Below, piece after piece: positions 28,951 to 38,764 of a stretch of DNA of 64,000 nucleotides; positions within the stretch are counted from its first letter, which is position 1; the number at the start of each line of letters is the position of its first letter. This DNA comes from Thiobacillus denitrificans ATCC 25259. Lineage in GTDB: Bacteria; Pseudomonadota; Gammaproteobacteria; Burkholderiales; Thiobacillaceae. Position numbers and translations under genes: made by a program. The stretch is taken from assembly GCF_000012745.1 (NCBI RefSeq), contig NC_007404.1, positions 868,001 to 932,000 on the forward strand, given 5' to 3'. Under the pieces are notes generated by a model. The model was not told where the DNA came from. It made no database searches and saw nothing but the letters and a program-made list of their open reading frames with translations.

Positions 28951-29790
28951 TCACTCGCCGAGCGAGCCCCACTCCTTGAACTGGCGTTCCATATCCTTTT
29001 CCTCGGCCTCGATCGAGTCCGGTCCGGCGTCGGGACATTCGGTCGGCGCGGCCTCGCGTGATGCGGCCGTATTTTCTCGAGGCGCCCGAGAAGCAGGCTG
29101 CGGCGACGAGCCGTCCCACGCGAACCGGTTGCTGAAAGACGGCGGATCGGGCAGACAGTCGTACTTGTAGATCGGCGGCCAGCCGGTCTCGAAGGGCATG
29201 AGCGAAATCGTCTTCTCGAACACCAGAGGTTTCCCCGTTGGCGTCCGCGGCAATGATGGCATCGAGCGGATCGCCTGCAGCGCGAGCGTCTCCGCGATCT
29301 CCGACGTCGACCACAGCACGTCCGCCTTCACCAGCTTGCCGTCGGGCGCGATCTCGATCCGCAAGCGCACCATCCCCTGCCGCTCGCCCTCGATCGCCGT
29401 CCCCATCATGCTGCGCACCTGCTGGCCCCAGGCGTAACGGTAGCGCTTGCTGTTCTTGGGCGTGTAGGTCGAGGCGAGCGCCCATTCCTCGGCTGTCGGG
29501 GCGGGCGGCGCGGCCAGCTCCGCAGGCGTCTTCTCGTCCGCGGGAGGCGAGGGCATCTCGGGCGCGTGAACGGGCTTTGTGGGTTTTGTTTCTAGACGGG
29601 GCGTCGCAGGGGCGGGCCGGGCGGGCTTTACCGGCTGCGCGGGCACCAGGGTGAGATCGACCCGTAATGGTTCCTCTGTTGCCGCGGGCGGAGGAGGAAC
29701 CGCCTGCACCTTGCCCAGCACCAGCAGGCTGGTATGAGCCCCCAGCGAGAGCGCGAGGGCCAACAGCAACCGGTAGCTGACGGGGGGCAT
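28951..29790 (-). CDS. TonB-like energy transducer protein
   Basis: A 279-residue protein with a single N-terminal membrane segment (about 6-27), a Pro/Ala/Lys-rich linker across the periplasm, and a TonB-type C-terminal domain (region MVRLRIEIAPDGKLVKADVLWSTSEIAETLALQAIRS). A hydrophilic tail of about 80 residues extends past the usual end. Such proteins can pass proton-motive energy to outer membrane transporters, but no ExbB/ExbD or receptor gene is here, so the partner is unknown. The frame is open as far as 30039; I prefer ATG 29790, where the membrane anchor starts. No strong ribosome site is visible. Confidence 0.75.
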   Translation of the reverse strand: MPPVSYRLLLALALSLGAHTSLLVLGKVQAVPPPPAATEEPLRVDLTLVPAQPVKPARPAPATPRLETKPTKPVHAPEMPSPPADEKTPAELAAPPAPTAEEWALASTYTPKNSKRYRYAWGQQVRSMMGTAIEGERQGMVRLRIEIAPDGKLVKADVLWSTSEIAETLALQAIRSMPSLPRTPTGKPLVFEKTISLMPFETGWPPIYKYDCLPDPPSFSNRFAWDGSSPQPASRAPRENTAASREAAPTECPDAGPDSIEAEEKDMERQFKEWGSLGE

Positions 29791-30331
29791 GAGTGGAGGG
29801 GAAGTCCATCCCGGCGTGCCAGGGACGGGAGCGCGGAATCCAGGGGCCTGAATTGTCGCTGAAGGACTCGCAGGCGCTAATGGGCTCTTCTTACTGCCTT
29901 CCCCGCCGCGTTTTATCTTGGCCGGCCTGGAATCATCGGTGACCGGACGCTCTCGACCCGTTGCTGTCACTTCGCTCAGGTCTAAAAGCCCGGGCCCGAA
30001 CAGGCCATTTTGTCTGCATGAGATCGCCGGGTTAAGCAATGGCCCTGATCTACCCGGAGGAAGCAGATGGCAAGGACGGGTGCCGGTTTGCTCCGGAGAT
30101 GGTTACCACGATACCGGGCTACAAGGAAGGCGGTGCCGGCATTTGGCGATCGTGTGCTTCCCAGGGCCCGCCTCATCATTCTCTCGACGAGATACCTCGC
30201 TTGTCGGGATTTCTTACGCTGGACTCCTATTGAAGCAGCGCCACTCAAGCAAATCAATGAATTAGATCGCCGGCATGCACTTTGCGTGCGGTGCCTCTGG
30301 CAGGAGGACCTGTCCGGACGAGGAGAGCGGG
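29791..30331. other. 541-bp gap without a confident gene
   Basis: The base composition is lower in GC than the flanks. An ATG at 30067 is preceded by GGAGG at ideal spacing and opens a 115-codon plus-strand frame, but the predicted product is Arg-rich, matches nothing I know, and runs into the next gene. A shorter frame at 30039 has no ribosome site. Near the right end a possible sigma-54 promoter is seen (30272-30285). The rest is unexplained and may be decayed DNA. Confidence 0.5.
30271..30286 (+). promoter_or_regulatory. Possible sigma-54 (-24/-12) promoter
   Basis: CGGCATGCACTTTGCG has GG at 30272-30273 and GC at 30284-30285, the GG-N10-GC spacing of RpoN promoters, with a fair match to TGGCA-N6-TTGC. 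It lies about 46 bp before the start of a PEP-CTERM gene. Many PEP-CTERM genes are controlled by the PrsK/PrsR system with RpoN. No activator-binding repeat was identified. Confidence 0.4.
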
Positions 30332-30916
30332 ATGAAGCCGATGCTTGCGATTTTGACGCCCGTCGTGGTTCTGCTCACCGTTCCCGTGGCCAATGCGACC
30401 ATTCTGACCTATGAGGCGAATCTGTCGGGCCTGAACGAGAATCCGCCGGTGGCGTCGCCCGGGACCGGTGAGGTGACCGTCAAGTACGACGATCTGGCCC
30501 GAACGCTCTGGATCGAAGCCGTGTTCTCTGGTTTGGTCGGCGATACCACCGCCGCCCATATCCATTGTTGCGCCCCCACGCCGCAGGACAACGCCGGGGT
30601 CGCGACGACAACGCCGAGTTTCTTGAGCTTCCCGCTCGGGGTGACCGCCGGCACGTTCAACATCCTGCTTGACCTGACAGCGGCCTCGTCGTGGAATCCC
30701 GCGTTCATCACGGCAAACGGTGGTACCGCCGCAGGCGCGGAAGCCAGGTTGGCGGCTGGCCTAGTGGACGGAGAGGCATACTTCAATATTCACACGTCGT
30801 TCGCAGGTGGCGGCGAGATCCGCGGCAACCTTGCGGCGGTCCCCGAACCCGCCACGTTAGCGCTCATGGGGCTTGGCCTCGCCGGCTTCTGGGCCGCGCG
30901 TCGACGCGAGGAGTAA
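30332..30916 (+). CDS. CHRD-domain protein with PEP-CTERM sorting signal
   Basis: A 194-residue exported protein. The signal peptide covers about 1-22, a CHRD domain fills 25-168 (LSGLNENPPVASPGTG, AHIHCCAP at 75-82, GEIRGNL near its end), and the tail is a PEP-CTERM anchor: VPEPATL at 170-176, a hydrophobic span, then RRREE. Such tails are processed by exosortase in biofilm- and exopolysaccharide-producing Gram-negatives. The function of the CHRD domain is unknown. GAGGAGAG precedes the ATG. No exosortase gene is in the window. Confidence 0.93.
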   Translation: MKPMLAILTPVVVLLTVPVANATILTYEANLSGLNENPPVASPGTGEVTVKYDDLARTLWIEAVFSGLVGDTTAAHIHCCAPTPQDNAGVATTTPSFLSFPLGVTAGTFNILLDLTAASSWNPAFITANGGTAAGAEARLAAGLVDGEAYFNIHTSFAGGGEIRGNLAAVPEPATLALMGLGLAGFWAARRREE

Positions 30917-30935
30917 CCTGAACCACTTCAAGACA

Positions 30936-30955
30936 AGCCCTGCTCGGGCGGGGCT
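30936..30955 (+). terminator. Hairpin after the PEP-CTERM gene
   Basis: AGCCCTGC-TCGG-GCGGGGCT forms an 8-bp stem with a tetraloop 19 bases after the stop. There is no clear T run, so termination strength is uncertain. The remaining gap to 31112 holds no gene. Confidence 0.45.
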
Positions 30956-31112
30956 CGTCTATCTGTGAATGCGGCGGTCACATTACGGTGTCGTCGCTGT
31001 AAGGCGGGACTTCCATTCTTGGCAAATGGCTCACTGATGAGCGGTAGGTCATTTCGTCTGCTTTGGCCGAGAAGTGCGGTTCGACGCGAGCGGTCAGGCT
31101 GCAACCGACAGG

Positions 31113-32810
31113 CTAACTGCCAACCTTCACCCACGAATCCTTCAACGTCACGGTCCGGTTGAACACCGGCGCGCCCGGCTGCGTATCGACCCGATCCGCG
31201 ACGAAGTAGCCGTGCCGCTCGAACTGAAACGAAGCTTCGGGCGCGGCGTCCTTGAGCGCCGGTTCCAGTTGCGCGCGGATGACCTTCACCGAGTCGGCGT
31301 TGAGGTCGTCGAGGAAGTTGCCGGTTTCGGCGCCGGGCTGCGCGGTCTTGAACAGGCGGTCGTAGAGACGGACTTCTGCGTCGTGGGCGTGGGCCGCGCT
31401 CACCCAATGGATATTTCCCTTGACCTTGACCGAGTCGGCGCCGGGGGTGCCGGACTTGGTGTCGGGCAGGTATTCGCAGTGCACGGCTGCGATGTTGCCG
31501 TCGGCGTCGCGGTCAAAGCCGGTGCACTTGACGACGTAGCCGTAGCGTAGACGCACCGAGTTGCCTGGGAAGAGGCGGAAGTAGCCCTTGGGCGGCGTCT
31601 CCTCGAAGTCCTCGCGCTCGATCCACAGTTCTTTCGAGAACGGAATCGCGCGCTTGCCGAGCTCCGGCTGCTGCGGGTGGTTGGGGGCGAAGCAGTCTTC
31701 GCTCTGGCCTTCGGGGTAGTTGTCGATGACGAGCTTGACCGGGTCGAGGACGGCGACGCGACGCGGCGCGGAATCGTTCAAGACATCGCGCTGGCAGGCT
31801 TCGAACACGCTGTAGTCGATCCAGCCGTCGGACTTCGACACGCCGATCTGGTCGGTGAAGCGGCGGAGGCCTTCGGGCGTGTAGCCGCGCCGCCGCGCGC
31901 CGACGAGGGTCGGCATGCGCGGGTCGTCCCAGCCGGAGACGTGCTTCTCTTCGACCAATTGGATCAGCTTGCGCTTCGAAAGCATGACGTAGGTGAGGTT
32001 GAGCCGCGCGAACTCGATCTGCTGCGGCAGCGGGCGGCTGAAGAAGCCGCCGATGGCGAGCTTGTCCAGCAGCCAGTCGTAGAACGGGCGCTGGTCCTCG
32101 AATTCGAGGGTGCAGATCGAGTGGGTGATGTGCTCGATCGCATCTTCAATTGGATGCGCGTAGGTGTACATCGGGTAGATGCACCATTTGTCGCCGGTGT
32201 TGTGGTGGTGGGCGCGCTTGATGCGATAGATCGCCGGATCGCGCAGGTTGATGTTGGGCGAGGCCATGTCGATCTTGGCCCGCAGCACATGCGCGCCATC
32301 GGGGAATTCGCCGGCGCGCATTTTGCGGAAGAGGTCCAGGTTCTCCTCGATTGAACGACTCCGATAGGGGCTGTCCTTGCCCTTTTCCGTGAGCGTGCCG
32401 CGGTATTCGCGCATCTCCTCGGCCGTGAGCGAATCGACGTACGCGTGGCCGGCCGTGATCAGGTGCTCGGCGCAGGCATACATGGTGTCGAAGTAGTTCG
32501 ACGCATAGTAAAGATGCTCGCCCCAGTCGAAGCCGAGCCACTTTACCGATTCAGTGATCGCGTCGACATATTCCTGCTCTTCCTTCTCGGGGTTGGTGTC
32601 GTCGAAGCGCAGGTGGCAGACGCCGCCGTAGTCGCGCGCAAGCCCGAAGTTGAGGAAGATGGACTTCGCGTGGCCGAGGTGCAGGTAGCCGTTCGGCTCG
32701 GGCGGGAAGCGCGTCTCGACGCGGCCGCCCCATTTTCCTTCGGCGTTCTGCTCGTCGATGATGTTGCGGATGAAGTTGGCGGCGGGCGCGGGAGCGTTGT
32801 CGTGCGACAT
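31113..32810 (-). CDS. glnS: Glutaminyl-tRNA synthetase
   Basis: A class I synthetase of 565 residues that charges tRNA-Gln directly. [14 protein letters not shown] (37-50) holds the HIGH motif and VMLSKR (275-280) is the KMSKS counterpart; [13 protein letters not shown] and the C-terminal anticodon-binding beta barrels are also as in GlnRS. It lies downstream of mnmA on the same strand, in a tRNA-modification neighbourhood (mnmA, rluE). Confidence 0.97.
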   Translation of the reverse strand: MSHDNAPAPAANFIRNIIDEQNAEGKWGGRVETRFPPEPNGYLHLGHAKSIFLNFGLARDYGGVCHLRFDDTNPEKEEQEYVDAITESVKWLGFDWGEHLYYASNYFDTMYACAEHLITAGHAYVDSLTAEEMREYRGTLTEKGKDSPYRSRSIEENLDLFRKMRAGEFPDGAHVLRAKIDMASPNINLRDPAIYRIKRAHHHNTGDKWCIYPMYTYAHPIEDAIEHITHSICTLEFEDQRPFYDWLLDKLAIGGFFSRPLPQQIEFARLNLTYVMLSKRKLIQLVEEKHVSGWDDPRMPTLVGARRRGYTPEGLRRFTDQIGVSKSDGWIDYSVFEACQRDVLNDSAPRRVAVLDPVKLVIDNYPEGQSEDCFAPNHPQQPELGKRAIPFSKELWIEREDFEETPPKGYFRLFPGNSVRLRYGYVVKCTGFDRDADGNIAAVHCEYLPDTKSGTPGADSVKVKGNIHWVSAAHAHDAEVRLYDRLFKTAQPGAETGNFLDDLNADSVKVIRAQLEPALKDAAPEASFQFERHGYFVADRVDTQPGAPVFNRTVTLKDSWVKVGS

Positions 32811-32849
32811 GGCGGAATGCAGGTCTGGAATGCGTGGATTGTAGCGGGT

Positions 32850-33926
32850 TCAGCAGATGATGCCGCCGCCCAGACAGACGTCGCCGTCGTAGAGAACGAC
32901 CGACTGGCCGGGCGTGACGGCCCATTGCGGGGCGTCGAACACGAGTTCGAGCGTGTCGTCGTAAAGCGTGGTGATGTGGCAGGCGGCGTCGGTCTGGCGG
33001 TAGCGGGTCTTCGCCGTGTACGGGCGCTCGGGGTCGGGGGCGACGCCGGCGATCCACGAGAGCTGGCCGGCGCCGACACCGAACCGCTGCAGCAGCGGGT
33101 GGTCGTGACCCTGCACGACGACGAGCGTGTTCGTCGCCATGTCCTTGGCGGCGACGAACCACGGCGCATCGCTGCCGCCTTTCTGTCCGCCGATGCCAAG
33201 CCCCTGACGCTGCCCGAGCGTGTAATACATCAGCCCCTGATGCTGGCCGACGACGCGGCCCTCGGGTGTCGTCATGTCGCCCGGGTCGCGCGGCAGGTAG
33301 CGCTCGAGGAATTCGCGGAAGTTGCGCTCGCCGATGAAGCAGATGCCGGTCGAGTCCTTCTTCGCCGCGTTGGGCAGGCCGATCCTGCGCGCGATCTCCC
33401 GCACCTCGGGCTTGGGCAGCCGCGCGAGCGGGAAGAGGGCGGGGGAGAGCTGCGCCTGGTTCAGCCGATAGAGGAAATAGCTCTGGTCCTTGTTGGCGTC
33501 GCGCGCCCGCAGCAGGGCGGCGCGGCCGAAGGTGTCGTGGCCCTTGCCGACGTAGTGGCCGGTCGCGATGTAGTCCGCGCCGCGCGCGATCGCGTCGTCG
33601 AGGAAGGCCTTGAACTTGATCTCGGCGTTGCAGAGTACGTCGGGGTTGGGCGTGCGGCCGGCCTGGTACTCGGCGAGGAAGTAGCTGAACACGCGTTCCT
33701 TGTACTCGGCCGCGAAGTTGACCGCCTCGACCTCGATGCCGAGTACGTCGGCGACAGCGAGCACATCGAGAAAATCCTGGCGCGCGGTGCAGTGCTCGGT
33801 ATTGTCGTCGTCGTCCCAGTTCTTCATGAAGACGCCGAGCACGTCGTAGCCCTGCTGTTTCAACAGATACGCGGCGACGGCCGAATCGACACCGCCGGAG
33901 AGGCCCACGACGACGCGCGTGCTCAT
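32850..33926 (-). CDS. mnmA: tRNA-specific 2-thiouridylase MnmA
   Basis: It adds sulfur to the wobble uridine (U34) of tRNA-Lys, -Glu and -Gln. The 358-residue protein has the PP-loop SGGVDS (10-15), catalytic Cys99 in PNPDVLCN, and the second Cys196 in [11 protein letters not shown], which forms the persulfide. The start ATG 33926 overlaps the stop of the upstream Nudix gene (ATGA). One of its tRNA-Gln substrates is charged by glnS directly downstream. Confidence 0.97.
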   Translation of the reverse strand: MSTRVVVGLSGGVDSAVAAYLLKQQGYDVLGVFMKNWDDDDNTEHCTARQDFLDVLAVADVLGIEVEAVNFAAEYKERVFSYFLAEYQAGRTPNPDVLCNAEIKFKAFLDDAIARGADYIATGHYVGKGHDTFGRAALLRARDANKDQSYFLYRLNQAQLSPALFPLARLPKPEVREIARRIGLPNAAKKDSTGICFIGERNFREFLERYLPRDPGDMTTPEGRVVGQHQGLMYYTLGQRQGLGIGGQKGGSDAPWFVAAKDMATNTLVVVQGHDHPLLQRFGVGAGQLSWIAGVAPDPERPYTAKTRYRQTDAACHITTLYDDTLELVFDAPQWAVTPGQSVVLYDGDVCLGGGIIC

Positions 33927-34378
33927 GCGTGGCTCACGAAGTCGAGCGGGAAGCGCCGCCCGGCGCGGTGGTCGTCGACGCAGCGCATGACGAGCGGGCT
34001 GCGATGCGGCACGGCGCTTGCGGCGAGTTCTTCGGGCGTGAGCCACACTGCGCGCACGATGCCGGTGTCGAGCGCGTTATCCGCCTCGTGGCCGGTGACC
34101 TCGCAGACATAGGCGAAGCGCAGGTAGGTGATGTCTTTTCCCGGGTAATAGGTCGAATAGCAGCCGAGCAGGGCGCGCGGCTCGACGCGGTGCGCGGTCT
34201 CCTCGAGCGCTTCGCGGCGTACCGCGTCGATCAGCGTCTCGCCGCGTTCCCAGTGGCCGGCGGGCTGGTTGAGCCGCAGGCCCTCGGCCGTGTGTTCCTC
34301 GACGAAGAGGTAGCGGCCGTCGCGCTCGACGATCGCGGCGACGACGACGTGGGGCAGCCATCGAAGCGGTTCAGACAT
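33923..34378 (-). CDS. nudJ: Nudix hydrolase (NudJ-type phosphatase)
   Basis: A 151-residue Nudix enzyme. The Nudix box runs from [20 protein letters not shown] (41-60) to about residue 63, with the expected REALEE core. The opening [28 protein letters not shown] resembles NudJ, which removes phosphate from thiamine pyrophosphate precursors and nucleotides. Its place between rluE and mnmA, with overlaps on both sides, is the common betaproteobacterial arrangement. Confidence 0.92.
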   Translation of the reverse strand: MSEPLRWLPHVVVAAIVERDGRYLFVEEHTAEGLRLNQPAGHWERGETLIDAVRREALEETAHRVEPRALLGCYSTYYPGKDITYLRFAYVCEVTGHEADNALDTGIVRAVWLTPEELAASAVPHRSPLVMRCVDDHRAGRRFPLDFVSHA

Positions 34379-34913
34379 GCAGTTCCTTCCATTGGCCGGG
34401 CTGTAGCCCGTTCAGATTCCATTCGCCGACCGCCGCGCGGATCAGGCGCAGCGTCGGAAAGCCGACCTTCGCCGTCATGCGCCGCACCTGGCGGTTCTTG
34501 CCCTCGGCGATCACAAGTTCGATCCAGGCCGTCGGAATGTTCGCGCGAAAGCGGATCGGCGGGTTACGCGGCCAGAGGCTGGGCGGTTCGGCGATGATGC
34601 GCGCCCCTGCCGGACGGGTGACGAAGTCGCCGAGGTCGACACCGCGGCGCAACGGCTCGAGGTCGGCGTCGGCCGGCGCGCCTTCCACCTGCGCCCAGTA
34701 GGTCTTCGGCAACTTGTGCCGGGGGTCGGCGATGCGGGCTTGGGTCGGGCCGTCATCGGTTAAAATCAGCAGGCCTTCGCTGTCGGCGTCCAGACGTCCT
34801 GCCGCGTAGACGCCCGGCAGCGCGAGATGATCGCGCAAACCCTGCCAGCGCCCCTCGGGCGTGAACTGGCTCAGCACGCCATAGGGTTTGTTGAACAAAA
34901 TCAATCGCGCCAC
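34371..34913 (-). CDS. rluE: 23S rRNA pseudouridine synthase RluE
   Basis: A 180-residue synthase of the RsuA/RluB/E/F family, without an S4 domain, which fits RluE (modifies U2457 in E. coli 23S rRNA). The active-site GRLD (39-42) contains catalytic Asp42. FNKPYGVLSQF at 7-17 and GKNRQVRRM near 145 are family blocks. It is the first gene of the rluE-nudJ-mnmA-glnS run and overlaps nudJ by 8 bp. Confidence 0.93.
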   Translation of the reverse strand: MARLILFNKPYGVLSQFTPEGRWQGLRDHLALPGVYAAGRLDADSEGLLILTDDGPTQARIADPRHKLPKTYWAQVEGAPADADLEPLRRGVDLGDFVTRPAGARIIAEPPSLWPRNPPIRFRANIPTAWIELVIAEGKNRQVRRMTAKVGFPTLRLIRAAVGEWNLNGLQPGQWKELHV

Positions 34914-34999
34914 GCTGGAAAAACGAACGTCGGAAAAGACGCCATTTTAACGTTAGCCACGCGCCGCCCCGCCTCTAATTCACCCAGCATTTACTCGCC

Positions 35000-36241
<1,242 letters not shown>

Positions 36242-36268
36242 GTGACGCTGTCCTGCGGACGAAAAAAA

Positions 36269-36355
36269 CCCCCGTCGAGGCGGGGGCGGTAGCAAAAGAA
36301 AACTCCGCTGTGGCGGGGCCGTATCAAAAGAAAACCCCGCCGAGGCGGGGTTTTT
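36269..36355. terminator. Three tandem terminator hairpins between icd and the cold-shock gene
   Basis: Three similar 32-bp units follow one another, each an A-rich lead followed by a GC hairpin: CCCCCG...CGGGGG (36269-36286), CTCCGC...GCGGGG (36303-36318) and ACCCCGC...GCGGGGT (36334-36351). The last is followed by a T run on the plus strand and, read on the minus strand, by a T-rich run as well. They end the convergent transcripts of icd and cspA. The regular spacing points to tandem duplication of one terminator. Confidence 0.85.
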
Positions 36356-36372
36356 GTTGTTGCCTGCTCAAC

Positions 36373-36579
36373 TCAACCTTGCGGCTGGATGTTGGAAGCC
36401 TGCTTGCCTTTGGGGCCTTGGCTGACTTCGAAGCTGACTTTCTGGCCTTCCTTCAAGGTCTTGAAGCCGTTGGTCTGGATCGCCGAGAAATGCGCGAAGA
36501 CATCCTCGCCGCCGTCATCGGGCGTGATGAAACCAAAGCCTTTGGCGTCGCTGAACCATTTGACTGTACCTGTTGCCAT
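36373..36579 (-). CDS. Cold-shock protein, CspA family
   Basis: A 68-residue single cold-shock domain that binds single-stranded RNA/DNA. RNP1 KGFGFI (13-18) and RNP2 VFAHF (27-31) are present. GAGGAGGG precedes the ATG. The 328-bp gap upstream (36580-36907) is lower in GC and would hold its promoter and a possibly long leader, as usual for csp genes. A TTGTCA hexamer occurs on the minus strand near 36640, but the -10 is not clear. Confidence 0.95.
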   Translation of the reverse strand: MATGTVKWFSDAKGFGFITPDDGGEDVFAHFSAIQTNGFKTLKEGQKVSFEVSQGPKGKQASNIQPQG

Positions 36580-36810
36580 TCAAACTCCCTCCTCTGGGCA
36601 TAACACTAAAACAAAACCGCGGTAGCAGAATGCATTGGCGGATTGACAAGGCGGCCTGATTTTTTTAGCCGTCGGTCTGAATTCAAGCGCGCTACCCGGT
36701 ATTGCCCTGTGGTAATGCCAAACCTGCACGGTTCTTGAAACCAAACTTCTGGCTTTGTACTACCGTAAATGAGTTTTTTCAAGGGGGAAACCGCGAAAAT
36801 CGGCGCGTCG

Positions 36811-36838
36811 TTGACTTCCGTGATTTATATGCTATCTG
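36811..36838 (+). promoter_or_regulatory. Promoter of earP-efp
   Basis: TTGACT (36811-36816), a 16-bp spacer ending in TGC, and TATCTG (36833-36838) form an extended -10 promoter about 70 bp before earP. Confidence 0.5.
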
Positions 36839-36907
36839 GGCGTTTTTTGCGGCTTCGGATCGCCCCGGGTCCCGTCGTCGGCGAGGGGCTGGGGTAGGAT
36901 TCCGGCG

Positions 36908-38053
36908 ATGCGTGCGACCTGGGACGTCTTCTGCAACGTCATCGACAATTACGGCGATATCGGCATCGCGTGGCGGCTTGCCCGCGAGCTTGCGCGCCAA
37001 CCCGATCTCGACGTGCGGCTGTGGGTCGACGACCTCGAAGCATTTCGACGGATCTGGCCCAGCATCGACGCGGATCGGAGCGAGCAACTCGACGCGGGGG
37101 TGACCGTCCGCGCCTGGCGTACGCCGTTCGACGACACGGCGGCCGCCGACGTCGTGATCGAGGCCTTCGGCTGTGCGCTGCCCGAGAGCTACCTGCACGC
37201 GATGAGCGCGCGCGCGTCCGCGCCGGTCTGGATCAATCTCGAATACCTGACCGCGGAATCCTGGGCGGACGCGCATCACGGCTTGCCGTCGCCGCATCCG
37301 AGCCTGCCGCTGACCAAGCACTTCTTCTTTCCGGGTTACACCGAGGCGACCGGGGGCTTGCTGATCGAGCCTGATCTTGCCGAGAGGAGGCGTGCCTTTC
37401 TCGACGACGGCGTCGCCGATTTCTGGCGTCGGCTCGACGTCGTGTCGCCGCGGCCGGACGAACTGCGCGTGTCGCTCTTCGCCTACCAAAACGCGGCGCT
37501 GCCGGCGCTGCTCGACGCCTGGGCAGGCGACCCCGCGCCCGTGAGCTGCATCGTGCCCGAAGGCCGCGTCATTCCGCAACTCGCGGCGTGGCTCGGCGTC
37601 GCGGGCTTGCGCGCCGGCGAGACGCACCGGCGCGGCGCGCTCCAGGTGTACGTCCTGCCCTTCCTGAGCCAGGACGATTACGACCGCTTGTTGTGGGCGT
37701 GTGCCGTCAACTTCGTGCGCGGCGAGGATTCGTGCGTGCACGCGCAACTCGCGGCGAGGCCGCTCGTGTGGCAGGCCTATCCGCAGACAGAAGGCGCGCA
37801 CGCGCAAAAGGTCGAGGCCCTGCTCGCGCGCTACAGCGAAGGTCTGGACGCAGCGTCGGCCGCCGCAATCGGCGGACTTTGGCGGCACTGGAACGGCACC
37901 CCCGCAGCGCCGGAGCTCGCTTCCTGCTGGCGTACCTTCAGGGTGCGCCACGAGACGATGACGCGGCACGCCGACGCGTGGGCTGCGCGCCTGAGCGGGC
38001 AGGGGCGGCTGACTGGAAAGCTGTTGGAGTTTGTGGAAAAAAGGATAAAATAG
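36908..38053 (+). CDS. earP: EarP, protein-arginine rhamnosyltransferase for EF-P
   Basis: It transfers rhamnose from dTDP-rhamnose to Arg32 of elongation factor P, which EF-P needs to rescue ribosomes at proline runs. The 381-residue GT-B protein has the N-terminal [20 protein letters not shown], with Asp13 and Asp17 that are catalytic or substrate-binding in Pseudomonas EarP, and the [12 protein letters not shown] nucleotide-sugar region near the C-terminus. efp, with Arg at position 32, follows 46 bp downstream, confirming the pair. Confidence 0.96.
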   Translation: MRATWDVFCNVIDNYGDIGIAWRLARELARQPDLDVRLWVDDLEAFRRIWPSIDADRSEQLDAGVTVRAWRTPFDDTAAADVVIEAFGCALPESYLHAMSARASAPVWINLEYLTAESWADAHHGLPSPHPSLPLTKHFFFPGYTEATGGLLIEPDLAERRRAFLDDGVADFWRRLDVVSPRPDELRVSLFAYQNAALPALLDAWAGDPAPVSCIVPEGRVIPQLAAWLGVAGLRAGETHRRGALQVYVLPFLSQDDYDRLLWACAVNFVRGEDSCVHAQLAARPLVWQAYPQTEGAHAQKVEALLARYSEGLDAASAAAIGGLWRHWNGTPAAPELASCWRTFRVRHETMTRHADAWAARLSGQGRLTGKLLEFVEKRIK

Positions 38054-38099
38054 CGGGTTTTCTAAAATCCCCACCAGCTCTCGCAGCGGATATACAGCC

Positions 38100-38660
38100 A
38101 TGAAAATCGCACAGGAACTCCGGGCCGGCAACGTCGTGATGATCGGGAAGGACCCGATGGTCGTGCAGAAGGCCGAATTCTCGAAATCGGGCCGCAACGC
38201 CTCGGTGGTCAAGATGAAGCTCAAGAACCTGCTCACCGGCGCCGGCATGGAGTCGGTCTACCGCGCCGACGACAAGTTCGACACCGTGACGCTCGACCGC
38301 AAGGAGTGCACCTATTCGTACTTCGCCGATCCGCTCTACGTGTTCATGGACAGCGACTACAACCAGTACGAAGTCGAAGGCGACAACCTCGGCGACGCGC
38401 TGAACTATCTCGACGACGGCATGCCGGTCGAAGTGGTGTTCTACGAGGGCAAGGCAATCTCGGTCGAGATGCCGACGACGGTCATTCGCGAAGTCGAATA
38501 CACCGAGCCGGCGGTGCGTGGCGACACCTCGGGCAAGGTCATGAAGCCTGCGCGCATCAAGCCGACCGGCTTCGAACTGCCGGTCGCGGCTTTCGTCGAA
38601 ATCGGCGACATGATCGAAATCGACACCCGCACGAACGAATTCAAGCGCCGCGCCAACTGA
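38100..38660 (+). CDS. efp: Translation elongation factor P
   Basis: A 186-residue three-domain protein that helps ribosomes form bonds at consecutive prolines. The acceptor loop reads FSKSGRNAS, with Arg32 in place of the Lys used by the EpmA pathway, matching the EarP gene just upstream. Domains II/III end with the [12 protein letters not shown] type tail. A strong terminator follows. Confidence 0.97.
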   Translation: MKIAQELRAGNVVMIGKDPMVVQKAEFSKSGRNASVVKMKLKNLLTGAGMESVYRADDKFDTVTLDRKECTYSYFADPLYVFMDSDYNQYEVEGDNLGDALNYLDDGMPVEVVFYEGKAISVEMPTTVIREVEYTEPAVRGDTSGKVMKPARIKPTGFELPVAAFVEIGDMIEIDTRTNEFKRRAN

Positions 38661-38681
38661 GCGGCCCACGCCCCGTACACG

Positions 38682-38712
38682 AAGGCAGCCTCGGCTGCCT
38701 TTTTGTTTTTTT
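38682..38712 (+). terminator. Rho-independent terminator after efp
   Basis: AAGGCAGC-CTCG-GCTGCCTT forms an 8-bp stem followed by TTTG and seven T. It lies 22 bases after the efp stop. Confidence 0.9.
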
Positions 38713-38764
38713 GCACGCCCCGGTGCGGGCGTAAAATACCGCTCTGCAATTTCGCCGCGTTGCC

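Noticed and set aside
30936-30955. Calling this hairpin a strong intrinsic terminator
   Set aside because: The stem is good but no T run follows; kept only as a low-confidence feature.
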